Positions 1 to 5,896 of a stretch of 13,555 bases of DNA are shown here, one piece after another. Within the stretch, counting starts at the first letter, position 1. Each line of letters starts with the position of its first letter. Under the pieces are notes generated by a model. It was not told the origin of the DNA, did not search any database, and was given only the letters and a program-made list of their open reading frames with translations. Position numbers and translations under genes: made by a program. The stretch is from Phycisphaerales bacterium (GTDB lineage: Bacteria; Planctomycetota; Phycisphaerae; Tepidisphaerales; Tepidisphaeraceae), in contig JAQGHP010000595.1 of assembly GCA_028288775.1 (NCBI GenBank), positions 1-13,555 of the forward strand, in the 5' to 3' direction.

Positions 1-884
1 GCCTCCATCCAGGGGTGGATGTCGCACTTTACCTGGAAGACTTCGGGCTCCTTGAAGGGTTCGAGCGAGGCCTTGCCGATCGTCGGCTGGCCGATGTTGG
101 TCGGGGGATTGTTCACGGCCAGCTCGCGGACGTTGTGCAGAATCGGGTCGCTGTTCTTCACCACCACCGCCTGCCCGACCATCACCGCCAGCACGTGCGG
201 CCGAAAGACGCAGCCTTTCTGATCGAGCACCGCCGGCTCGACGGGCGCCCAGAACGACTGGCCCTCGGGCAGCCCCGCCGACACGGATACCACCACATTC
301 GCCAGAGTCCCGTTCGCGTTGACGAGGATCGATTCATCGTAGATCGGGCCGTCGTGATGCTTGGCGCACTGGGCCATGGCCGCGCCTTGCGCGACCTGCG
401 CCATCACCGGCGGTACGCCACCGAACAACACCCGCCCGCGGATGATCGAATCTTCGCCCGCGGGCTCGGGGGTCACTGGCTTGGGAATCGTGCCCTCGGC
501 CACCGAAGGGCCAGGCCCGGGCACAATCGGCGGGGGAGCGGGAGGAGTCCCGTGATCGCCCGGATCGTGCGGAACCACCTTCGGCGGATCGACGTGTGTT
601 TGCAGCGGCTTGGACGGGTGAGCGAAAACCGCCCAAAAAACGAGAGCGCCCAAAGCCAGCAACACGATTGCCGCGGCCAACCGCGGCAGGGGGCCGGCGG
701 GCACGATGCTGCCAAAAACGCCGCGCCCCGACCCCTTCGTCGCGTTGCGCAACGCGGCCTGCGTGCGCCGGACGAGCTGTGGCGAGGGGCCGTCCGGCAC
801 CGCCTGATCGCGCAGCGTTGTGACGATGCGGTCGAGGGCATCGTCCTCGGGGGTCGCGGGCTCGTGAGGGTCTTGTTGGTTCAT
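1..884 (-). CDS. Membrane-anchored cupredoxin-like protein downstream of ECF sigma factor (3' end outside window)
   Basis: My own reading of the minus strand gives 294 codons from ATG at 884 to the window edge with no stop. The product has a hydrophilic N-terminal segment (residues 1-66), one transmembrane helix at about 68-89 (AAAIVLLALGALVFWAVF), a Pro-rich linker at about 90-145, and a domain opening with SIIRGRVLFGGVPP (146-159). That opening resembles those seen in carboxypeptidase-regulatory-like/cupredoxin proteins of planctomycetes. Candidate copper ligands are His250 (DPILHNV) and Cys287, His290 and Met293 (KCDIHPWM), a type 1 copper pattern. The topology suggests a cytoplasmic N-terminus and a periplasmic cupredoxin fold. 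The start overlaps the sigma factor stop (ATGA), which implies co-translation. It occupies the usual anti-sigma position, but the N-terminus lacks the HxxxCxxC zinc motif, so an anti-sigma role is inference only. A purely periplasmic electron-transfer or copper-binding protein is the alternative. Confidence 0.8.
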   Translation of the reverse strand, partial: MNQQDPHEPATPEDDALDRIVTTLRDQAVPDGPSPQLVRRTQAALRNATKGSGRGVFGSIVPAGPLPRLAAAIVLLALGALVFWAVFAHPSKPLQTHVDPPKVVPHDPGDHGTPPAPPPIVPGPGPSVAEGTIPKPVTPEPAGEDSIIRGRVLFGGVPPVMAQVAQGAAMAQCAKHHDGPIYDESILVNANGTLANVVVSVSAGLPEGQSFWAPVEPAVLDQKGCVFRPHVLAVMVGQAVVVKNSDPILHNVRELAVNNPPTNIGQPTIGKASLEPFKEPEVFQVKCDIHPWME

Positions 885-1393
885 GTCCGCAGCTCGTTTG
901 GCTTCACGGGCGTCAGCAGCGTTCGCAGTTTCGCCCGGGCGCGGTGCAGCAGCACGCCGACGTTGTCGATCGAAATCTCCAGATGCCCGGCGATTTCCTG
1001 GTAGCTCCACCCTTCGAGGCCGAACAGGCAAAACGCCTCGGCCTGCTTGCCGGGCAGCTCGGCCAGCGCCGCGCGAAGGCGCTCGGAAAGTTCCATCGTC
1101 TCGGCGTGTTCGCCGGGCAAGGGATGGTCGCCGACCTGCGCGTCCCAATCGGCGGATTCCTCGCGCCCGCGCCGGCGGTAGCGGAGACGCAGGCGGTCCA
1201 TCGCCCGCGCGGTCGCCAGCCGCTGCAGGGCGGCGTGGGCATCCCGCAGCGGCTGGCGATCGGCCAGACGCAGGGCGGCGAGGAATGTTTCCTGGAAACA
1301 TTCCTCGGCGTCGGCGTGGTTGCCCAGCAGCCGATAGGCCGTCCGCCAGACGGCCGGACCTTCCCGGCTCACAATGCCATCCCAATCCGCCAT
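881..1393 (-). CDS. ECF-type RNA polymerase sigma factor
   Basis: This 170-residue protein is full length for an ECF sigma factor, which carries only regions 2 and 4. Region 2 is visible at about 15-75: AYRLLGNHADAEECFQETF is the conserved 2.1-2.2 helix, and ATARAMDRLRLRYRRR covers the basic 2.3-2.4 part. Region 4 at about 104-161 has LPGKQAEAFCLFGLEGWSYQEIAGHLEISI, a helix-turn-helix ending in LHRARAKLRTLL. I chose ATG 1393 because MADWDGIVSREGPAVW begins where the family usually starts. An upstream in-frame ATG at 1429 would only add 12 residues with no visible ribosome site. The gene overlaps the downstream membrane protein by 4 bp, so the two are probably made together. It directs transcription of an unknown regulon, and autoregulation is usual for the family but not shown here. 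Confidence 0.93.
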   Translation of the reverse strand: MADWDGIVSREGPAVWRTAYRLLGNHADAEECFQETFLAALRLADRQPLRDAHAALQRLATARAMDRLRLRYRRRGREESADWDAQVGDHPLPGEHAETMELSERLRAALAELPGKQAEAFCLFGLEGWSYQEIAGHLEISIDNVGVLLHRARAKLRTLLTPVKPNELRT

Positions 1394-1446
1394 CGAAAAT
1401 TCCGTCCGCCAAGGCCGCCGGGCAACCATCAAGTCGTCCGCCCACG

Positions 1447-1487
1447 GCCGTTTCTTACACCCCGCCCGCTCAACATATTGTTTGAGC
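1447..1487 (-). promoter_or_regulatory. Possible leader/operator of the sigma factor gene
   Basis: On the minus strand, 54-94 bp upstream of the sigma start, there is an inverted repeat at 1468-1487 (GCTCAA, 8-nt gap, TTGAGC). It is followed by GGGGTGTAAGAAACG. The position suits an autoregulated promoter or operator. No convincing -35/-10 pair is visible, so this is a tentative call from position and symmetry. Confidence 0.22.
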
Positions 1488-1623
1488 CGGGGGTAGCATA
1501 TTCTGTCGCCTGTGGGGCATGAAGCCTTTCCCGTGGCACGGGCGGCCCGCCCGTGGGCGGCGGTATCCCGCCGCGTTGGCTGGTACTCGGCCCGTCCAAA
1601 AGACTGTGCCACACGTTGTTTTC

Positions 1624-1645
1624 TTCGATCCGGGTACGGATCGAA
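1624..1645. repeat. Perfect 9-bp hairpin
   Basis: TTCGATCCG, loop GGTA, CGGATCGAA. It lies inside the compound repeat element and is followed one base later by another perfect hairpin. No U-tract follows, so a terminator is not supported. Confidence 0.7.
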
Positions 1646-1646
1646 C

Positions 1647-1664
1647 GTCACGGAGTACCGTGAC
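1647..1664. repeat. Perfect 7-bp hairpin
   Basis: GTCACGG, loop AGTA, CCGTGAC. It is tandem to the preceding 9-bp hairpin and abuts the second family A arm. It is probably a module of the same composite repeat. Confidence 0.65.
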
Positions 1665-1785
1665 CATGGGCGGGCCGCCCATGCCACGGCATGCCACGCA
1701 AGGCATGCCCTTCCTACGAACAATAGCCCTGGGCCCCTTGCATGGCTAGACTACACGGCTCGTCGCATTCTGGAGTGAAACGCTT

Positions 1786-2031
1786 ATGAAATGGGTTCTT
1801 GGCCTCCTGACCGTCGCCCTCATCGTCGCCCACCAGGATTTCTGGAATTGGAAGGAAGTCAACGCCTTCCACGGCTTCCTGCCGGTGGGCCTCTGGTATC
1901 ACGCGCTCTTCTGCGTGGCGGCGGCGGTGCTGCTCTGGCTCTTCGTCCGCTTCGCATGGCCTGCGCATCTGGAAAGCGCCGAGAGCGAAGTGCCCGAAAC
2001 GCGGCAGGCGGGCGCGAACCACGATCATTAG
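1786..2031 (+). CDS. DUF3311 family small membrane protein
   Basis: This 81-residue protein has two predicted transmembrane helices, at about 2-16 (KWVLGLLTVALIVAH) and 38-58 (GLWYHALFCVAAAVLLWLFVR). Between them is FWNWKEVNAFHGFLPVGLWYH, in which LPVGLWYHALFC matches my memory of the DUF3311 core. The tail is short, acidic and His-ending. DUF3311 proteins are commonly encoded beside sodium:solute symporters and are thought of as small accessory membrane subunits; their biochemical role is not established. The next gene here is such a symporter. The ATG at 1786 is preceded by GGAG (1772-1775) at 10-nt spacing, which supports the start. The 200-bp gap before the symporter is longer than usual for the pair and contains a repeat hairpin pair. 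Confidence 0.85.
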   Translation: MKWVLGLLTVALIVAHQDFWNWKEVNAFHGFLPVGLWYHALFCVAAAVLLWLFVRFAWPAHLESAESEVPETRQAGANHDH

Positions 2032-2050
2032 AGGCGGTTCGCAACTCTTC

Positions 2051-2120
2051 GTGGCACGGGCGGCTCGCCCGTGTTCCTGCCGCTATGGCGGCGAATTCAT
2101 GGGCGATCCGCCCATGCCGC
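2051..2120. repeat. Family A inverted hairpin pair between DUF3311 and symporter genes
   Basis: Two hairpins: 2055-2073 (CACGGGCG-GCT-CGCCCGTG) and 2098-2116 (CATGGGCG-ATC-CGCCCATG), 24 bp apart. Flanks GTGG before the first and CCGC after the second continue the inverted symmetry. It is the only distinct structure in the 200-bp gap at 2032-2231. It may affect relative expression of the two genes, but no U-tract marks it as a terminator. Confidence 0.75.
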
Positions 2121-2231
2121 GAAAGATCTGAAACCGCTCATCGGCGCCCGCCGCGTTCGGGGGCATGCGGCGACGGCGATTGAATTTTGGAATCGGGGAG
2201 CGTTTTTCGGTAGGCACAGGAGTATCCCGCA

Positions 2232-4181
2232 ATGGTGGAGTGGTTGCCCGCGATCGTGATCTTCATTTATCTGGCGGTGGTGCTGTACATCGGCATCTTC
2301 GCATTCCGGCGGGGCAGGGAAACGGGAGAGGACTTCTTCCTCGCCAGCCGCTCCATCGGCTCGATCGTTTTCTTCCTGTCGCTGTTCGCGACGAACATGA
2401 CCGCCTTCGCCATCCTCGGGTCCTCGGGGGCGGCCTATAAACAGGGCATCGGCATCTTCGGGATGATGGCGACCTCCTCGGCGCTGGTCATCCCCCTCAC
2501 GCTTTTCTTCATCGGCACGCGGCTGTGGGCGGTCGGCAAGCGCTTCGGGCACATGACGCAGGTCGCCTTCTTCCGCGACCGCTGGGAGTGCTCGGGCATC
2601 GGGACTTTCATCTTCGCCGTCACCTCCGCCATGCTGCTGCCGTACCTCATCATCAGCATCGACGGCGGCGGCACGATCCTCGCTTCGCTCACCAACGGGA
2701 AGATCTCCTACCCGCTGGGCGGGGCGATCGTCGCGCTGATCGTCATGGCCACCGTTTTCTTCGGCGGCATGCGCGGCGCGGTATGGGTGAACGTATTGCA
2801 GACGATTCTGTTCATCAGCTTCGGGGTCGTCGCCTTCGCCTGGATCGACCGGCACATGCCCGGCGGTTTCGAGGGCGCGGTCGGCAAGATCATGGGCGAC
2901 CCCTCTAACGACCCGACCAAGCCCGTGCAGGCACAGGCCCGAACGCTCCTCACCCGCGAACGCATTCCCTGGCAGGTGTTCCTGAGCTTCATGCTCATCC
3001 CCCTCTCCTCGATCATGTTCCCGCACATGTCGATCATGTGCTTCACCGCCAAGAAGGTCACGGCGTTCAAGAAAACCGTCGTCCTCTACCCGCTGTGCAT
3101 CATGGCCATCTGGCTGCCCTGCGTGTACCTGGGGGCACTCGGGCCGAGCCAGCAGTCGGTCAAGGAGCAGGTCTCGGCGAACTCTGAACCATTCAAAGAG
3201 TGGCTGGAATACGGCGCGGGCAATGACCCCAAAGGAAAGCCGACCGCACCGGAATTAACCGCGGCGCTCGAAAAGTTTATTGCCGCCCCTGGGCCCAAGC
3301 CTGACCCCAAGGCCACGCCCGCGCAGTTGGCCGACGCTATGAAGGCCGGCAAGGCCGCGATCGCGGGTAAGGCTGCCGCGGCATCGCTTTTGGCGGACGT
3401 GCGGGCGAAGAAGGTTGAGCCCCTTGAAGGCGTTCACCGGCTCAATGCGATCAAAGCGCCTCCGGTGCAGGCCGCGTGGGGGCGCGTGGCCGCCAACAAT
3501 TCCGACAGCGTGCTCCTGGAAATGCTCAAGGCGTACGTCCCGAAGATGCTCGCCGGCCTTCTTGCCGCGGGGATTATTTCCGCGGTCATGGGTTCCGACT
3601 GCCACCAGATCCTGGCGCTGAGCACCATGTTCACCAAAGACGTGTTCAGCTATTACGGCGGCGGCAAAAAGATGGGCGAGAAGAACGTCGTTCACATGGG
3701 CCGCGCCTTCATCATCATCATCAACGGCATCGCGTACCTCATCGCACTCGGAAGGCCGCCGATCTTTGATCTCGCGGTTACCTACGCATTTTCCGGGTTC
3801 GCCGCACTGTCTCCGATGATGATCGCGGCGCTCTTCTGGCGGCGGAGCACCAAGTGGGGCGCGCTGGCCTGCACGGCATGGGTTGCCGCGTGGGTCGCGT
3901 TCATGGTGTATGCCGAAGGGTTCCAACACTACCACGCCGGCGACGTGCTCCTGCACCTGGGCGGAACGCCCGTGGTGTTCATGAGCGCGGTCGGAAAGCT
4001 GAGCTTTCTGAACTTCACGCCCGTGGTCCCGATGACCCTCGGGTCGGGGCTGCTGGTCATCATCGCGTCGTTGTTGACTCCCGCCCCGAGCCAGCCAACC
4101 ATCGACCGTTACTTCCCCCGCCGCGGGCAGGTAGTGCAGGGCGGAGTGTTGCGCCGGCAGACGGCGGCGCCGGCGCGGTAA
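2232..4181 (+). CDS. Sodium:solute symporter (SSS family) with a large soluble loop insertion
   Basis: This 649-residue polytopic membrane protein has the SSS (SLC5-type) pattern. Family-like segments are EDFFLASRSIGSIVFFLSLFATNMTAF (33-59), FGGMRGAVWVNVLQTILF (177-194) and MLAGLLAAGIISAVMG followed by LALSTMFTKDVF (439-472). It should import an unknown solute driven by a cation gradient across the cytoplasmic membrane. About 120 hydrophilic, Ala/Lys/Pro-rich residues (about 305-425) are inserted between two core helices, which explains a length well above the usual 450-550. By my alignment from memory to vSGLT, the paired Na2-site serines correspond to Gly453 and Ser454, so one is lost. AGGAG at 2218-2222 lies 9 nt from the ATG. 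DUF3311 is directly upstream. The substrate cannot be told from sequence. Confidence 0.9.
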   Translation: MVEWLPAIVIFIYLAVVLYIGIFAFRRGRETGEDFFLASRSIGSIVFFLSLFATNMTAFAILGSSGAAYKQGIGIFGMMATSSALVIPLTLFFIGTRLWAVGKRFGHMTQVAFFRDRWECSGIGTFIFAVTSAMLLPYLIISIDGGGTILASLTNGKISYPLGGAIVALIVMATVFFGGMRGAVWVNVLQTILFISFGVVAFAWIDRHMPGGFEGAVGKIMGDPSNDPTKPVQAQARTLLTRERIPWQVFLSFMLIPLSSIMFPHMSIMCFTAKKVTAFKKTVVLYPLCIMAIWLPCVYLGALGPSQQSVKEQVSANSEPFKEWLEYGAGNDPKGKPTAPELTAALEKFIAAPGPKPDPKATPAQLADAMKAGKAAIAGKAAAASLLADVRAKKVEPLEGVHRLNAIKAPPVQAAWGRVAANNSDSVLLEMLKAYVPKMLAGLLAAGIISAVMGSDCHQILALSTMFTKDVFSYYGGGKKMGEKNVVHMGRAFIIIINGIAYLIALGRPPIFDLAVTYAFSGFAALSPMMIAALFWRRSTKWGALACTAWVAAWVAFMVYAEGFQHYHAGDVLLHLGGTPVVFMSAVGKLSFLNFTPVVPMTLGSGLLVIIASLLTPAPSQPTIDRYFPRRGQVVQGGVLRRQTAAPAR

Positions 4182-4189
4182 ATCTGGTT

Positions 4190-4225
4190 CCCTCTCCCTC
4201 CCAGGGAGAGGGCTAGGGTGAGGGT
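4190..4225. repeat. Family C repeat, left arm (CCCTCTCCCT hairpin)
   Basis: It begins 8 bp after the symporter stop. It contains a perfect hairpin at 4190-4212: CCCTCTCCCT, loop CCC, AGGGAGAGGG. It is nearly reverse-complementary over 36 bp to 4330-4365. Its place just after a stop codon could let it act as a 3' end structure, but no U-run follows. Confidence 0.75.
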
Positions 4226-4271
4226 GGAGCGCTCGAATAGCGCACGGCGCATTTCGCCAATCGACCTCGCC

Positions 4272-4277
4272 TAGAAT
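4272..4277 (+). promoter_or_regulatory. Weak -10-like hexamer TAGAAT upstream of the glycosyltransferase
   Basis: TAGAAT lies in the unique spacer between the two family C arms, about 100 bp before the glycosyltransferase start. The same hexamer occurs upstream of the first propeller gene. No matching -35 is visible at 16-18 bp, so the call is tentative. Confidence 0.2.
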
Positions 4278-4329
4278 TTGCCGAGAACACCGGACTCGTA
4301 AAGATGACCGTCATCCTTTGCCACGCTTC

Positions 4330-4365
4330 ACCCTCACCCCAGCCCTCTCCCTAGGAGGGAGAGGG
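4330..4365. repeat. Family C repeat, right arm; hairpin abuts the glycosyltransferase ribosome binding site
   Basis: Perfect hairpin at 4343-4365: CCCTCTCCCT, loop AGG, AGGGAGAGGG. The whole arm is the inverted copy of 4190-4225. The 3' stem runs into GGGAG (4363-4367), which sits 8 nt before ATG 4376, and a stronger AGGAGG (4353-4358) spans the loop and 3' stem. The repeat therefore both supplies and could mask the ribosome binding site. Confidence 0.75.
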
Positions 4366-4375
4366 AGCGAACGCC

Positions 4376-5734
4376 ATGAACATCAGCATCCTCGCAGCCG
4401 GAGCGGGCGGCATGTATTGCGGGAGTTGCATGCGCGACAACGCCCTTGCCGCGACGCTCCGCCGGCAGGGGCATGACGTTACACTGATTCCCCTCTACAC
4501 GCCCCTGCGCAGCGAGCAGGCGGACGCGAGCATCCCCGAGATTTTCTACGGCGGCGTCAACGTCTACCTCCAGCACGCGACCCGCCTTTTCCGCCATACG
4601 CCGCGGGTGCTCGACTGGATCTTCGACCGCCCCTGGCTGCTGAACACCGCCGGCCGGATGGGCGCGCAGACTCCGCCGGAAAAGCTCGCCGGGCTGACCG
4701 TCAGCATTCTTCAGGGCGAGGAAGGCCCTGCCCAAAAGGAACTAAATCGGCTGGTCGAATTCCTCCGCGACAGCGTGAAGCCACAGGTGGTATGCCTGCC
4801 CAACGCGATGTTCATCGGCATGGCCCGCGCGTTCCGCGAGGCGCTTCATGTGCCGGTGATTTGCGAGTTAACCGGCGAGGATATTTTCCTCGACGCGATG
4901 AAGGATGTGGACCGCGAGGAAATCCGCCGAGTCATCCGCGCGCGGACGGGCGACGTCACCCGCTTCGTCGCGACGAGCCACTATTACGCCGACCGGATGG
5001 CCGATTATCTCGCCGTCCCGCGCGAGCGCATCGACGTGGTGTACACCGGAATAGCCGAGGAATACTTTCAGGCGCCGCCGCCCCGCTCCCCGCGCACCGG
5101 CCCGCCGACCGTCGGCTATCTCGCCCGTATCTGCTCGGAGAAGGGCCTGGGGCGGTTGATCGAGGCGATGGAAATTCTCGGCAAACTCCCGGGCATGGAG
5201 AACGCCCGGCTGAAAGTCGCCGGCTACCTCGGCGGCCGCGACCACAAATGGTTCGACGCCCTCCGCAAGCGCCTCCACTCCAACGGCCTGCACGAATCCG
5301 TCGAATACCTCGGCGAAGTGGACCGCGCCGCCAAGCTGCGCATGCTCGACGACATCGACGTCTTCAGCGTCCCCACCGCCTACCCCGAGGCCAAGGGCGT
5401 CTATGTTTTAGAAGCCCTCGCCCGCGGCGTGCCGGTCGTGCAACCCGCCCACGGATCGTTCCCCGAACTCCTCGAACAAACTGGAGGCGGCGTGCTCGTG
5501 CCGCCAGGCGATGCCAACGCCCTGGCCCACGCGCTGGCCGATTTGCTGCGCGATCCAATCCGCCGAAAGCAACTCGGAGAAGCCGGACGGTTGGCGACGC
5601 ATTCGCTTTTCACGGAAGACCAGATGGCGAAGAACATGCTGAAAGTATTCGAAAACGTGACCGCGCCAAACGGCGCGGGCGGAAATCGAACGGTAAATCA
5701 CGTGGAAGGAGCAGTGTTAGAACCTCAATCGTGA
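4376..5734 (+). CDS. Glycosyltransferase family 4 (GT-B fold)
   Basis: This 452-residue protein matches the usual GT4 length plus a short tail. Near the N-terminus it has GAGGMYCGSCMRDNALA (9-25), where many GT4 enzymes have a Gly-rich GGxE-type loop. I remember this CGSC form as a recurring planctomycete subfamily. The C-terminal Rossmann domain starts with TVGYLARICSEKGLGRLIEA (245-264). The EX7E donor-site motif is Glu338...Glu346 in YPEAKGVYVLEALARGVPVV, followed by GGGVLVPPGDANALA. It should be a cytosolic retaining enzyme that transfers a sugar from a nucleotide sugar; donor and acceptor are unknown. The ribosome site is GGGAG, 8 nt from the ATG. The last ~20 residues (from about 431) look non-conserved, and the TGA stop is the first triplet of a family A repeat flank, so the tail may have been reshaped by the repeat. 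Confidence 0.92.
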   Translation: MNISILAAGAGGMYCGSCMRDNALAATLRRQGHDVTLIPLYTPLRSEQADASIPEIFYGGVNVYLQHATRLFRHTPRVLDWIFDRPWLLNTAGRMGAQTPPEKLAGLTVSILQGEEGPAQKELNRLVEFLRDSVKPQVVCLPNAMFIGMARAFREALHVPVICELTGEDIFLDAMKDVDREEIRRVIRARTGDVTRFVATSHYYADRMADYLAVPRERIDVVYTGIAEEYFQAPPPRSPRTGPPTVGYLARICSEKGLGRLIEAMEILGKLPGMENARLKVAGYLGGRDHKWFDALRKRLHSNGLHESVEYLGEVDRAAKLRMLDDIDVFSVPTAYPEAKGVYVLEALARGVPVVQPAHGSFPELLEQTGGGVLVPPGDANALAHALADLLRDPIRRKQLGEAGRLATHSLFTEDQMAKNMLKVFENVTAPNGAGGNRTVNHVEGAVLEPQS

Positions 5735-5838
5735 CATGGGCGTCCCGCCCATGCCAGTTGCGTGCGGAGTCAGAAACCTCTGAAGACAAGTCCCGTCAAA
5801 TCTTCGCGTCGCCAGCACGGGCGGGACGCCCGTGTCAC
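5732..5838. repeat. Family A inverted hairpin pair between glycosyltransferase and ABC ATPase genes
   Basis: Hairpins at 5735-5753 (CATGGGCG-TCC-CGCCCATG) and 5816-5834 (CACGGGCG-GGA-CGCCCGTG). The triloops TCC/GGA are reverse complements, and the flanks GTGA...CCAG / CCAG...TCAC are inverted. The order of C-type and T-type arms is opposite to the two upstream pairs. It fills most of the 150-bp gap between the genes. Confidence 0.78.
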
Positions 5839-5896
5839 AACACGGTTCTGAAATCGCTCCCAAACAACAAATGCTCAGCCGCCCGTGGAATCTCAT

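Larger units (their letters stand above)
1532..1716. repeat. Compound palindromic repeat element between the divergent sigma and DUF3311 genes
   Basis: This covers most of the gene-free 1394-1785 interval. It holds an inverted pair of family A hairpins: 1537-1555 (CACGGGCG-GCC-CGCCCGTG) and 1665-1683 (CATGGGCG-GGC-CGCCCATG), with matching inverted flanks (about 1532-1558 against 1663-1689). Between them lie two perfect hairpins, and after them two copies of the 8-bp palindrome GGCATGCC at 1688-1695 and 1702-1709. Open reading frames crossing it give repeat-derived protein only. It looks like a dispersed, non-coding repeat; its function is unknown. Confidence 0.75.

Noticed and set aside
15..1004. 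Long plus-strand open frame at the left edge
   Set aside because: It is the antisense shadow of the cupredoxin-like gene. The protein is Arg/His-rich with no domain pattern, while the minus strand gives a helix, a linker and copper ligands.
2097..3026. 309-residue minus-strand frame over the symporter
   Set aside because: Asp/Glu/Arg-rich antisense shadow of a well-recognised SSS protein.
1532..5838. CRISPR-like array from recurring short repeats
   Set aside because: Copies are few, scattered between genes and in inverted pairs, with no regular spacers or cas genes.
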